Made by a program: the position numbers and the translations under genes | Part shown: piece by piece, positions 23,301 through 33,820 of the stretch | Numbering within the stretch: the first letter of the stretch is position 1 | Layout of the letters: every line of letters starts with the position of its first letter | Notes under the pieces: generated by a model | Seen by the model: the letters and a program-made list of their open reading frames with translations, nothing else | Databases searched by the model: none | What the model was told of the DNA's origin: nothing | DNA from: Paramacrobiotus metropolitanus | Taxonomy: Eukaryota; Tardigrada; Eutardigrada; Parachela; Macrobiotidae | NCBI RefSeq assembly: GCF_019649055.1 | Contig: NW_026570226.1 | Span: forward strand, 124,001 to 188,000 | Direction: 5' to 3' | Length of the DNA: 64,000 nt

Positions 23301-24713
23301 GTATACCGCATATAAGAACCTGTCACGGTTCAATGAACCTACCGCAAAAACTTAATAGCTGATTGCCAACCCCGCAGTTACAAACTTTCACAAGCTTTAC
23401 TTCGGTCGTAATTCATTTAGTATCATCGGGTACTGTATTCAAATAAAGATTATCTTAAATTAGCGGCATACAGTTCATATGAGATCTGATCAAATTTTGG
23501 ACATTTTTGCAGTTTTAAACGAGTTTTTTTTTGCCATCTGTGTCTGTACTCTAGCTCTTTTGATAATAAAATTAGTGCGTGAAGTAGAAACGCCAAAACT
23601 AGTATGAGTACAAAACACGAGTACTAGTACTAATACGAGTACGGTTTAAATTGCAAAAATTATTTACCATGCGCCATCAGAGAGCGAAAGAAACATGCGT
23701 ATTTATTCAGTTTCACATGTACTGTCTGCGTATAAACAGTTTACTTTAAAGTTTTAAAAGTTGATTAATGCTGGCTGGTGAGCACATTATCTCTCCAGCA
23801 ATCCTAACTCATACGGACTTATTTTTACCTTCGCTAAACGTGCTTATGTAAGTACACAAAATAACTGCATAAAGATTGGGATGTAGTTTTCTTCCTGGAA
23901 AACCACGAAAGAATATAAATTCGTTGTTTCGTGTACAGGAGTATCGAGAGAGTGGAGAAGTGAGTCCTTTAGGAATGAATTACACGAATGGAATGGGAGA
24001 AGCCTATGCACAATTTCCATTGCCGGTATGCATTCATTTGCAGCGCTCTAATAAGCTTTTTATTCTGTTAAAAAACCACGCATACATCATAGTTTCCACA
24101 TCGAGGAGAGAAAGTGCATAAGTAGTTTTCATAATTTAATATTAGTTGTATTAGTCGGGAGAAACATACAGCAGAAGCAGCAGCAGCAATACAGCAATAC
24201 AGCAGCAGATTACAGAATCTCCTCAGTTATGAACTAGCTGCAGATAATCTACAGGGTTTGTTGGAAAGGTCACCATTCAATGGTGGACTGTGAACTAACT
24301 TTGGATTAAGCAGTTTTACAACAAACATAAACAAAAAATCTAGCAATAAATAAAAATTAAAGGAAAGAAAAGTACGTTCAATGCAGGGATTCAGAGGAAA
24401 TGATTCATGCATGACGAACGAGGTTGAAAAGGATTTAAATTTTTTTACGTAGGATGCGGTACCCGGTTATCCACACTACTACCCTCAGCACGTTCTGTTT
24501 GCCCCGCAAATTAATCCTGCGCATCCTCAGCCATCTGGAATGTTCCACTCTCCGCACAGTCCTCAACACCCCAACATCAATGAGATGGTCTCGCAGTTGT
24601 GCGTGCAGATGCCCTGTATGACAATTACCAACGGAATGCCTCACTCTGGTCCAACCGGTGACGTCCAAGCGCAAGGGGGACCTACCGAATTCAACAATTT
24701 CCACCAGGCATAG
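17308..24713 (+). CDS. A1CF/RBM46/RBM47-family RNA-binding protein with three RRMs
   Basis: Exons 17308-18076, 18459-18568, 19496-19673, 20024-20267, 20730-20835, 23939-24025 and 24453-24713 sum to 1755 nt (584 aa). The order matches the family: an N-terminal conserved region; RRM1 (RNP2 VFLGRL, RNP1 NRGFAFVVF); RRM2 after the signature SVDNCRLFMGGLPR, with RNP1 NRGFAFVEF; the linker WGKDICVDWAQPE; and RRM3 (RNP2 IVYVRNL, RNP1 KDFAFVHY) ending GSPIEVTLAKP. The rest is Pro/Gln/Asn/Tyr-rich. In animals these proteins bind AU-rich sites in mRNA; A1CF and RBM47 partner APOBEC1 in C-to-U editing and RBM46 acts in germ cells. I see no C-terminal double-stranded-RNA-binding domain, which some members have. 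Start chosen as the first in-frame ATG after the splice-like 5' region; ATG 17320 is possible. Intron 5 (20836-23938) carries two repeat blocks. Confidence 0.88.
19110..19142. repeat. Perfect 14-bp hairpin in an intron of the A1CF/RBM47-like gene
   Basis: Arms 19110-19123 and 19129-19142 are exact reverse complements around TCCTG. They lie in intron 18569-19495, about 350 nt before the RRM3 exon. Confidence 0.75.
21572..21688 (+). pseudogene. Left-arm copy of the inverted-repeat ORF (decayed)
   Basis: Begins METGCGRKKYMREHVRDHRE, parallel to MDGGCDCKKYMRQYMRDYRK in the right arm. Frame similarity is lost after about 22 residues through a small indel, although DNA similarity continues. Probably a decayed copy. 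Confidence 0.5.
21819..22106 (-). CDS. Small ORF in the right arm of the inverted repeat; uncharacterised, possibly transposon-derived
   Basis: 95 codons from ATG 22106: the Cys-containing start MDGGCDCKKYMRQYMRDYRK is followed by an acidic/basic hydrophilic stretch with several further Cys residues. The tandem Tyr-Met-Arg spacing (KKYMRxYMRxYR) resembles short basic motifs near the N-termini of some eukaryotic transposon proteins; this is recollection, not a match I could test. The last third (GKNYWRIFGQLLDNF) comes from the spacer and is absent in the left arm. A TA-rich stretch with AATAAA-like sequence precedes the ATG. Whether it is expressed is unknown. Confidence 0.35.
   Translation of the reverse strand: MDGGCDCKKYMRQYMRDYRKKCKIETDGNCSREDNVGSGDDVRYENVKVEKQKCNRNTKGGAFSGMFGKNYWRIFGQLLDNFCKGNVLSDICGVS
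22832..23089. repeat. Cluster of palindromic repeats (GCTCCTACAT / ATGTAGGAGC units)
   Basis: At least four units pair GCTCCTACAT with ATGTAGGAGC, separated by CACATTGCA-type sequence: about 22843-22878, 22879-22913, 22911-22950, and 23016-23089 after an unrelated insert. The central CATATG or short TAATG makes each unit a small palindrome, and units also pair with one another. In intron 5 of the A1CF/RBM47-like gene, 320 nt after the large inverted repeat. Confidence 0.75.
24166..24209. repeat. CAG/CAATA-rich short repeat
   Basis: Interrupted run of AGCAGCAGCAG and CAATACAG units in intron 6 of the A1CF/RBM47-like gene. Noncoding in the inferred model. Confidence 0.6.
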
Positions 24714-25584
24714 TGTGTGGCAGTAGGAGAGCAAAGTGCCGATGACCAATACAACTGTGATGCTTTTTTAAAAAGTTCCATCAGAATACTGTACTCACCG
24801 CGAAGCCATGCGCAGCTAGGTTTTCTTGGTTTCAAATCAACTGCTAATACTGACGCGCATTCGCTTGGTGCGAGTCACGTGTTATAAGTCATGCTAATTT
24901 ATGTGGTCAATGGCGGATGTTGTTCTAAATATTTTTTATTTATTTATGCAAAATTTACGAAATGCGAAATGTTATCCATGTGCACTACGAAGTCATCCTT
25001 ATAAATATGGTTCAAAATAAAGCAGTTAGCAAATAACTTTTTTACGTTTTTAATACGTTTGACATTATCTCGTGTAAATTATTTCCTGTAACGCAGTAAG
25101 TTTACAGTTTTCGCGTTTACAGTAACTGATCATGATTGGATGTTCATATACCTAACGTAGGCCGCAACATATAATAATACTGTACTAGTACATGCAACAG
25201 GCACCGTCGACGAATATTATATTTGCAGTAAGTATCCGATTTGTATGAAGATACTTAAAGGACAATTAATGGGAGTGTTTTGTGTTATTTGCCCAAAGAT
25301 TTTATCAAGTACGTAGTCGTTACAAGGGACAACAGCTAAAAAATGGCAGTAATTACCCTCCGGGAAAGAGTTCGATATAATAAAAATGAAAGTGCGGTTT
25401 ATTCGCCCAGAAGCGTCAATCGAAGAAGACGCACACTCAAAAATCAGAATTTAGCAGTCCACAGTGCACACTGCATTGCATTAATTGCTATGGCGTATTT
25501 GCGCACAGTTGTGAAAGGCTTGTGCTGATTGTCAGTAGCGAAATTTACGGGTCTTCCTGATTTGTTTGTCCGTAATCCGCGAAA
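24714..25584. other. 3'UTR of the A1CF/RBM47-like gene and upstream region of calbindin-like gene 1
   Basis: 870 nt. The first 300 nt look like 3'UTR, ending at an AATAAA at 25016. The rest is the likely promoter and 5'UTR of the next gene. No other coding potential is supported. Confidence 0.5.
25016..25021 (+). terminator. Poly(A) signal, A1CF/RBM47-like gene
   Basis: Canonical AATAAA 303 nt after the stop codon, in the expected orientation. Confidence 0.5.
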
Positions 25585-27812
25585 ATGTATCAACAAGGTG
25601 CACAGACTCGGAATTTCATTAACACCAAACTCCTAAAGCATTATGGAAAACTGCAACCTCTTTCGGCCACGCAGTTTATAGAAATTTGGAATCACTATGA
25701 CAAAGATGGCAAGTGGTTAAAATCGAAATCGTTAATATCGGCGCTACACTATTTCTTCACTTTTTTGTGCTGTGCTGCTGGTACCTTATAGCAGCAGGGC
25801 TATTTTTCATCTTTGAAACACTTGTGAGTTTTTTTTCAGGCAACAATTATTTGGAAAACCAGGAGATTGACTCTTTCTTGTACGACTTCCTAAACTCAGC
25901 GCTGAGCAAAACAAAAGTAAATATGTGATACTGCCGGTATCGGTTTTGCAGCATATAATAATTTCCAGCTTGATCTGAACTAATGATGGTGTATTGCATC
26001 TTTTGGGTAATCTTCCTCCTGATAACAGGCCAAGTTGACACAAATGGAAGCAAAAGAGCTCAAAGCGGAATTTCTCAAGGAGTTCGATCAAAACAAAGAT
26101 GGGAAGATCTCTGTTACGGAAGTGAGCCACTTGTACTGAGAAGTATTTTTGGTTGTACTGAGAAATATTTTTTGGTTATACGATGTCCCAAATTTTAGCA
26201 GACGTCAAGAGTGTTGTGACCTTTGACAATTTTTTCAAATTTCAAACTGTTGCAAGCAATGCAGCTCCCTAAAAACTAAAATTCACTGCATAACTATAAC
26301 CTTTTAATTGCTACTTGTATAAATATAAAAACTGACGATAAGGATTAAGCGACAGTTTTTAAGATAAAAATTCACTTCTGTGTATTTTCAGCTATCGTAT
26401 ATACTTCCAGCTAGACAGCGGTTCTACCTTCTATACAGGCTCGGCAATCAGCATGAAAACAATTCACATGGTGCAAAAGATTACATGGAGGTACATTACA
26501 AATTTACAACAGTATTTCTCAAACCATACTGGCTTCGAAAACAGTGGAACGCGGAGTGGCAAATTATGTATTTTTATATTACAGACGTGGAAAAAGTATG
26601 ACAAAGATTTAAGTGGATTCATCGAGAAGGATGAGCTCAAGGTACTTACATAAACGTACTGTGATTGTGGAATGGCCAATTACTTTGTAATATAACAGAG
26701 CTTTCACGGTACTCATTAGACAATAACTATACACCTTATCACTTTTAGTCCTTTCTTGGTGATTTGCTGGCAAAAGTCAATCCGGATGGAGCTGCAAATG
26801 AAAAAAAGCTGGAGCGATACACACGAGAAATTGCATGTCCACTTTTTTATCACCGCAAAACAAAGATGCAAAATGTATTCCTTTTGTAGATGGAAATCTT
26901 TGACATTAATAAGGATGGCAAACTTGAATTATCGGAATTAGTCCAGTAAGTTTATTGTAGCAAACAAGCATAATTAGAAATGTTACTTCTAAACATCATA
27001 AAATTTTAATTAATTATTTTGCAGTCTGCTGCCAAAAGAAGAAAACTTCGTGCAAATTGTCCTCGATAAGGTATGAACATTTTGGAGGTCTGTGTGTGAC
27101 TGGCCTGTTCACAGTAAAGGCTATTTTAATTTTTAATAAATAATATTAAAAGGGTTTGGCCTGAAGACACTTGCGCCATATTCAGCGATAAACCGTTGAC
27201 CGTTAAATAAATAAATTATTATACTGTTAAAGTTAATTATACTATAATACCAGAACAGTTAATTATTACTCATAGTCTCGTACTCGGTTTAGTCTATCCC
27301 ACACAATAAAATAATACAATTATATCTCATTACCGATTACGTACATGTACAGATATACTTACATTATTTGCTGCGGTTATATTAGTGTGCTCTTTCCTTT
27401 AGGCACTAACCCTGGATAGACTGTATGGAAACGATGTGAAATTGCTAATAGAACATTATGACAAGGTTTGTATAGAATCATCTCTTAATTTCGGCGGTAT
27501 TTAAGGGACTCTAGATCTTCTGATGAGTTTTCGTCGTCAAGTCTTACATATACATGGACCATTGCACAGGATAACAGCGGTACACTGGAAGCCGAAGAGC
27601 TGGATAACTTGTTACGTGATGTCTTAGTGGCATCACAAACGCCGGGTAAAACCATTTCGGCTGGTGATGTCCAAGAGCTGAAGGCTTCCTTGATGAAGGC
27701 GTGCGATTTGGACGCCAATGGACGACTCAATGCCAAAGAGCTGTCCGTTTTGCTCTTGGCCATTGCTAATTCACAGCGAAGCGGTGAAGGATACGTTAAA
27801 TCCGATCTTTAG
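25585..27812 (+). CDS. Calbindin/calretinin/secretagogin-type protein 1 with six EF-hands
   Basis: Exons 25585-25708, 25840-25916, 26029-26121, 26392-26490, 26585-26641, 26749-26832, 26890-26945, 27025-27070, 27403-27465 and 27570-27812 sum to 942 nt (313 aa). The six loops in order: YDKDGNNYLENQE, FDQNKDGKISVTE, YDKDLSGFIEKDE, FDINKDGKLELSE, YDKDNSGTLEAEE and CDLDANGRLNAKE. All carry acidic residues at 1 and 12, so all could bind calcium. The spacing matches hexa-EF-hand cytosolic buffers and sensors such as calbindin-D28k and insect Cbp53E. There is no signal or membrane segment. Introns 1 and 6 begin with GC (GCAAGT, GCATGT) instead of GT; the frame requires these junctions. Compared with gene 2, one C-terminal intron and the last exon are missing. 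The tandem neighbour at 29212 is a clear paralog. Confidence 0.92.
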
Positions 27813-29211
27813 TAAGGTACGTGATGGAATATTTTTCCAATTTTTTCAGGTTATGATTTTGATCGAGATTTTCGCGAATCTAACAATGAGGGATCACGTA
27901 ATAACGATTCCGCTGGTCTAAACTACGTAGAACGACAGAATGAACCCATTACCCAAAATACCGGAAACGGCAGTTCGGCAAACACATCAGCGGACGAATT
28001 TACTACCCGCGTGCGTCTGGTACGAAAAGATATGTTTATATTATCGGGCCCGACTGGAAAATGCAAAGAAGATGACGAAAAAAATTAAATCTTTGTCCTG
28101 CTGTCAGAGTGTCAGTAATTTTTGTCTTCCTTGAAGTTGGTTTAGGTATTTCCGTTATTCGTGTTTAGTGACATCTTTGTCTACACCTCATTGTTAAAAC
28201 ACCGTTCCATAAGACATTTAAGTCATCATCGCCTCTGATTGTTCAACTACCGATGTTCAAGAAAAAAATCTCGCTTGAAACACTGAACAGTAAATATATG
28301 CTGTAATTATGTTCTTCCTACTGTGTGTAGTCTTGCCATTTGACGGAATACTTATGTACGATACGCAACTAACTCTGTCCCGGCCGTGTTTTGGTTGTAA
28401 AAGTGTGTACCTAGTACCAACTTAATCTCTACTCCATAAAGCATAGATGGTGCACCGTGAATAAACAATTTGCGCTTACTTTGTGATTGATTAATATGGT
28501 CAATCTGTATTGTTCAATTTGAGGGCACGCATCTACATTTAATACTACCCAGTACTCAATACGCTTGTTTATTCACTTCTACAGGCTGTTTGATCGTGCA
28601 TGCATGTATATATGTCGATTATTCTTTATCACCTCGTTGAAGCAACAATCATGAAAAATTGCATTAAAAATTAACTTTAGTAGAGAATATTTTGTTTTTT
28701 ATATTTTGCGAGTGATACATTTTTTCGACAAAGGTTACTGTATCAAAGTTGCGTATTTAATGTTCGCAGTGACATGCAGCGGCCGTTACTTTAACTGTAC
28801 GATCCCTGCGGCATTAAAGCACTCCCATAACGACTTTCAAGATTTCAGCAGTCGGGCAGCAGATTTTCGCATACCTGTACTCGTAGTAGAGTAGTATTTG
28901 TAGTAGTATGTAATGTAGATGCTCTTACCTGCGCCGGTACAACAGTACCTTCAGTTTCCTGGAAGTTCATACATTGTGAATACTGTTTAGATATTTTATA
29001 GTAATCACCCAAGTACAGTACATACAGTACACAACGTCGTAATAACTGTTGTAAGACATTTAGAAGCCTTAAGCTGGATTCCACGGACAACCAGCCCTAA
29101 CTTATGATGCATTCGGTTTAATAGACACATTTTGCAAGTTTTAAAAGAATCTCTGCCAAGCAGACCAACTAATAAGTATCGGACGTGCAGTTCCCAATAT
29201 AACAAATTAAA
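27813..29211. other. Intergenic region between the tandem calbindin-like genes
   Basis: 1.4 kb. The segment just after the stop (27830-28060) shows no EF-hand similarity in any frame I checked. It likely contains the 3'UTR of gene 1 and the promoter of gene 2. No gene seen. Confidence 0.5.
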
Positions 29212-32200
29212 ATGCCTAGCACATTCCGTGGTGCGGAAGAGCTTTTGCGAAAAGACAGTAAGCGAAAAGGTATTAAAACTAGGAATTTCATCGACTCCAA
29301 ACTGCAAAAACATCACGGAGAGGTAAAGCCTTTAACTGCCGACAAATTTTTGGATATTTGGAAGCATTATGATGCGGACGGTAAGCAGACGCGTGCATGG
29401 TTATACGTATTAAGTTTTGTAAAATTAATTGCTTAAGAGACTGAGAAATTATTTTTGCAGCCAGCCGCTTCCTCGAAAAGGAAGAAATCCGGCGCTTCTT
29501 AAAAGATTTCATGAATTCTGCGCTGCTGAGTTCGGCGTCTCCGGTTGGTTTCAAATTTGTTTAACAAAGAAGTACAATACACTGTACAATTAATTTTTAC
29601 TTTACTGCAACCATCGACGCATATCGGCATCAAAACCACCGAAATGTTTTTGTGTCGGCTACACTCCGGCTATACTCCGGTTGTTCATACTCTATCTTTA
29701 TAAGAACTTCATCTACACAATCTACAATATCTACGAGTAATTTATGCAAATTTGCAATTGCTATTTCCTTCTGTTTTCGACAAATCACTAAGAATTTTGA
29801 GTAGTAAGCCATACGTGCACTCTACAACTGCAAAAAAAAGCAATGGTATACGTATTTCTGATGGAGCATACTTTTGTTCTGATTTCGATATGGTAAACAT
29901 AGAGAAAAGATTTAATGAATGCATGCTCAATAGCAAATTGTCCATTATTAATATTTACATGATGTATATCAATTACAGCAAAATGTTACGGAAACCGAAG
30001 CAGATCAGCTGTACGAATTGTTCATGGAGGAGTTCGATGAAAACAAAGATGGCGTAATATCCATTCGTGAGGTGAGTATTATCTTATCATTAAAGTCCGT
30101 ACAATTCACCACTTATGTATGTAAACCATTGTCATATAAACATATCGATTCCCTACATTGTGTTAAAAACACACTAACCATAAGTGACTTACGAGACAAG
30201 AATTACATTCTGCGCGCTTTGCATATTGTCTAAACTCTAAAGAATCATTCATAATCGATTACGGAAATTACGTTTCCGTAATATATTTATATTGAGCTCA
30301 CGCAGACTTTCCTCTGTGCGGTTATTCTGCCATATTAGGTTCATTCACAGATAATGCACCGCGGCATGTGTCTCACCGTAAAGTTTTAATGCTTCTTGTA
30401 TTTTATAAAACTACGGTTGAAGTGTTAACGTTTTTACATAAACAGCTAACAGCCGTTTTACCGGTGGAAGAATCATTTTTTGCCCTGTTCCGAACCGTCA
30501 ACCCACCTGAAAGTGGAATAGATTATATGAAGGTACGGATGATGACTGAATATATATATCGTGGTAACATTTGTTATTTTATTATACCTGTACAGATTTG
30601 GAAAAAGTACGATGTTGACGGGAGCGGATACATTGAATCAGATGAATTAAGAGTGAGTATCTCGAATCGTTTACCGGTATTACCAGTTATTAATATTGAA
30701 CTTACCTCAGCAAAAAATTGATTTTTTATTTAAAGAACTTTTTGAGAGATCTGCTTGCAAGAGCAAAACCACCGGTAAAAGTGGACGAAAAAACACTGGA
30801 AGAATATTCGAAGGAACTGGTAAAAAGCCGCTCTTCGATTAGTCCTAAGCCTTCGCATTTTATAATATAATGATTTTTTGTTTACTTTAGATGACACTGT
30901 TTGATGTTAACAATGATGGTAAACTGGGACTGCAGGAACTGATTAGGTACGAAATCAGCAATTCTTTTACGTTAAGGGATTTGGCCCGGTACATAGCACC
31001 AAGTTCGTGCACATCCAGATGAACTTTCGCTGTTGCGCGCTCCCAAACACTTTTTTGCATTGCTTTATGGTATTTTGTAGCCAGAAGAATTGTATACCTA
31101 GGTGAGAAAACCGTCTGCGCGCGCAACATCCGGTTGCGAAGTTATGAGGGTATCAAAATTGTAAATGCATTCAGGTGTAGCAAAAGTCTCATTATGGACC
31201 GATCCCTTTCAAATTTTGCGCGTAAATGCACATAACCATAAAGATCGTTTTGACACGGATCCAGACTTCTACGATTTTTTTCAAATTTTAAAATGAATTT
31301 TAAATTTTTTGAAATTCATTTTAAAATTTGAAAAACATGCTAGAACAGTGGATCCGTGTCAAAACGATCTTCATGGTTAACGTTATGTGCATTTACGTGC
31401 AAAGTTTGAAAGGGATCGGTCCATAATGAGACTTTTGGTACACCTGAATGCATTTAAACTTTTTGGAATTTTGTTACCCTCATAACTCCGCAAGCGGATG
31501 TTGCGCGCGAAAACGGATTTTACTCATATGTACACCAATCATTTGGCTACACAATGTCAAAAAGCAACCCAAAAAAGGGTTTGAAAGTGCGCGAAAGCGA
31601 ATATTCCCGTCAATGTACACGATTTTAGTGCTATGTACCGGGCCAAATCCCTTAACCGCGGGTTTACCACGTACGTGCCGAAAGGTGCAGTAACTCTAAC
31701 GGCACAGGTCAACATTAGTCACCAATAATTGTTTTGTTTGTAGACTGCTTCCAGCGCAGCAGAATTTTGTAAAACTTACACTTGATCACGTAAGAAAAAC
31801 CTTCACAAACACAACAATTGGGGAAAAATTCTGAAATGCCGTCCAATTTTAGGCTCATTCTCTTAAACGCCTAAATCAGTCCGATATAAACAAGTTGCTG
31901 GACCGGTACGACAAGGTATATCACTTGCCACGAAATGCTGGTGAACTATGGGTTAATCTTCTTCGTTACTTTCATTGTAAAAGTTGTGATACACTGCTGG
32001 ATGTCATAATATATATTGGCAGGACGGAAACGGAACGCTAGAGGGTACTGAGCTGTCCAACTTGGTACGCGATATTTTGGAAGATCAAGTTGCATTTACC
32101 GGGGCGAAATATGACGCACGGGATGTGTACGAAATTGAACAAGCATTGCTAAAAGGTACGACTGCTTAACCGCTTAAAGTCTTTGCCAGCAATGTACAGA

Positions 32201-33142
32201 TGCTTACCCTTTTGCAAAATCTTTTATTTAATTTAATTTTATTTACTTATTTCAAGGATGCGACGTTGACGGTAATGGAAGGATTGATCGTAAAGAGTTG
32301 GCTGTAATATTGTTGGCAATCACCCGAAGTGGATTAGGCGGTAAGAATGCATCTACGAACGCCCGTAAACTAATCGCCTTACAGTTGCCACTAAACCACA
32401 CGCATATTAAAATTTATATAATAACGCATCCTACCAAAATTTGATGACAAAAATAAGAAACATTTGGTAAGAGTCTGCCGCGGTATTTATTCGTATTGAT
32501 ACCAATATAAGATTATAAGTCTACTCTCTCCGGCGTTTCCGGATTGCCATTTTTAAACTGATCGTAAACCCAGCTAGCTTTATGGCGGTCGCCATTAACC
32601 TGACCGTGAGCACCGTATAAAATTTATATGAATAGCAGTCGGCAGAATAAACGCGGAAAATGTTTTCATGATATCCATTCAAAACATTTTTTGGGGCTGT
32701 TAGTCGGCAAACTAGCTGCAAACTGCGTTCCAAATTTATATAACTATCAAATAGCAACCAAGCTACGATGATTTTTTTCTAACGCAGAGTATTTTCTCAT
32801 GGCTTCTGCCACACTGCAGTGACATATTTACACATCTCCTGCGGCAAGCTTTTTCAGAACAGTAAAATAAAATTACAGTTGATCGTTTGAACCTTTCAGC
32901 CTTTGCACCACAACTGCGCGCCTTGAAGGCACAATTTTTCACTTTCTGGCAGTAGTTTTAGGTAGTTAAAATAAAGCCGGAGGCTGCGTAACTGTTTTTC
33001 TCAAAATAACTTTCCTTCGATCGTTTTTCAGCTCATCTATTTATTTTGGTTTTGAAAAGGTTACTTATCATGGTTCTTTCCAGGTCTTTACGCAGAAGCT
33101 GGGAAAGTTGCTCAAGAAATTGGAACCCATTCCAAAAAATGA
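29212..33142 (+). CDS. Calbindin/calretinin/secretagogin-type protein 2 with six EF-hands
   Basis: Exons 29212-29380, 29461-29543, 29979-30071, 30446-30532, 30596-30652, 30736-30819, 30891-30946, 31744-31789, 31853-31915, 32023-32155, 32257-32340 and 33084-33142 sum to 1014 nt (337 aa). Loops: YDADASRFLEKEE (Arg in place of the usual Gly 6), FDENKDGVISIRE, YDVDGSGYIESDE, FDVNNDGKLGLQE, YDKDGNGTLEGTE and CDVDGNGRIDRKE. Loop 1 probably binds calcium poorly. Intron positions match gene 1 up to the fifth EF-hand, with GT donors where gene 1 has GC, so the pair arose by tandem DNA duplication. Gene 2 adds an N-terminal basic stretch (LLRKDSKRKGIKTR) and an extra 3' exon (LYAEAGKVAQEIGTHSKK). Intron 7 (30947-31743) is enlarged by a 684-bp palindromic insertion. 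Expected to be a cytosolic calcium buffer or sensor. Confidence 0.92.
30972..31655. mobile_element. 684-bp near-palindromic insertion bounded by TTAA (MITE-like)
   Basis: The two halves are reverse complements almost end to end, meeting near 31313 in an AT-rich centre. The termini read TTAAGGGATTTGGCCCGG and CCGGGCCAAATCCCTTAA. Internal matches include GGACCGATCCCTTTCAAA with its complement, and GATCCGTGTCAAAACGATC. TTAA at both edges is the target duplication of piggyBac-type elements, so a nonautonomous piggyBac-like MITE is a fair guess; the TTAA may instead be part of the arms. It has no coding capacity. It sits in intron 7 of calbindin-like gene 2; without it the intron would be about 113 nt, close to its 79-nt counterpart in gene 1. 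Confidence 0.85.
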
Positions 33143-33820
33143 GCAACTAGTAGAGATTTCCAATCCACGTGTCTCGTAGCCGAATTATTCCCGTAAAGTA
33201 TTGCTGTCTGCTGTTCGCTTCGGCTTCACTCGATAAGAAAAAGTTAAATAACGCATACGTACATACTTATTGCATCAGGAATTTTAATATTTGTCCATAG
33301 TTATACAGTTTTGTGGCAACGATTATTGATTGTAGTGCTATTTGTTCTTATTTGTTATGATGTCTTTGAATTAGTTACGGTCGAGTGAATATCGACCAGA
33401 TGTGCTATATGGTAACAGGATATCTCATTCGCAAAATTAATATTATTTAACTTAGTACTGCACAGCAAAAATAAATTAAATACAGTATGATAGTTCCGGA
33501 TCTCGTAATATCAAAATATTTTTTGAAGCTTTTTCCAAAAATGGTGACGGCGGTTCAAAACTGTACCCAAACCATACCATAAATTCAGTCCCAAGAAACC
33601 GTTATTGTATGTGCAAAAGTAATCCGGCATTTCTCATCTGTTAAAAATTGTTAATACAGGCTACAAAAGGTTACAAAAACAACAACTAATCGTATCCAAG
33701 GTCAAGTTATTAGCACGTCCACTGTCCGTATACGGTAAGGTAGCCGTAAGCACTGGAGATACTTATACTGCATGGCCAACCGCACCTCGTGGTCAATAAT
33801 TACGTATTTAAAAAAGTGCT
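33143..33820. other. Convergent intergenic region (calbindin-like gene 2 and APN1 3' ends)
   Basis: 678 nt between converging genes. An AATAAA at 33470-33475 is a candidate poly(A) signal for calbindin-like gene 2. No gene is seen. Confidence 0.45.
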
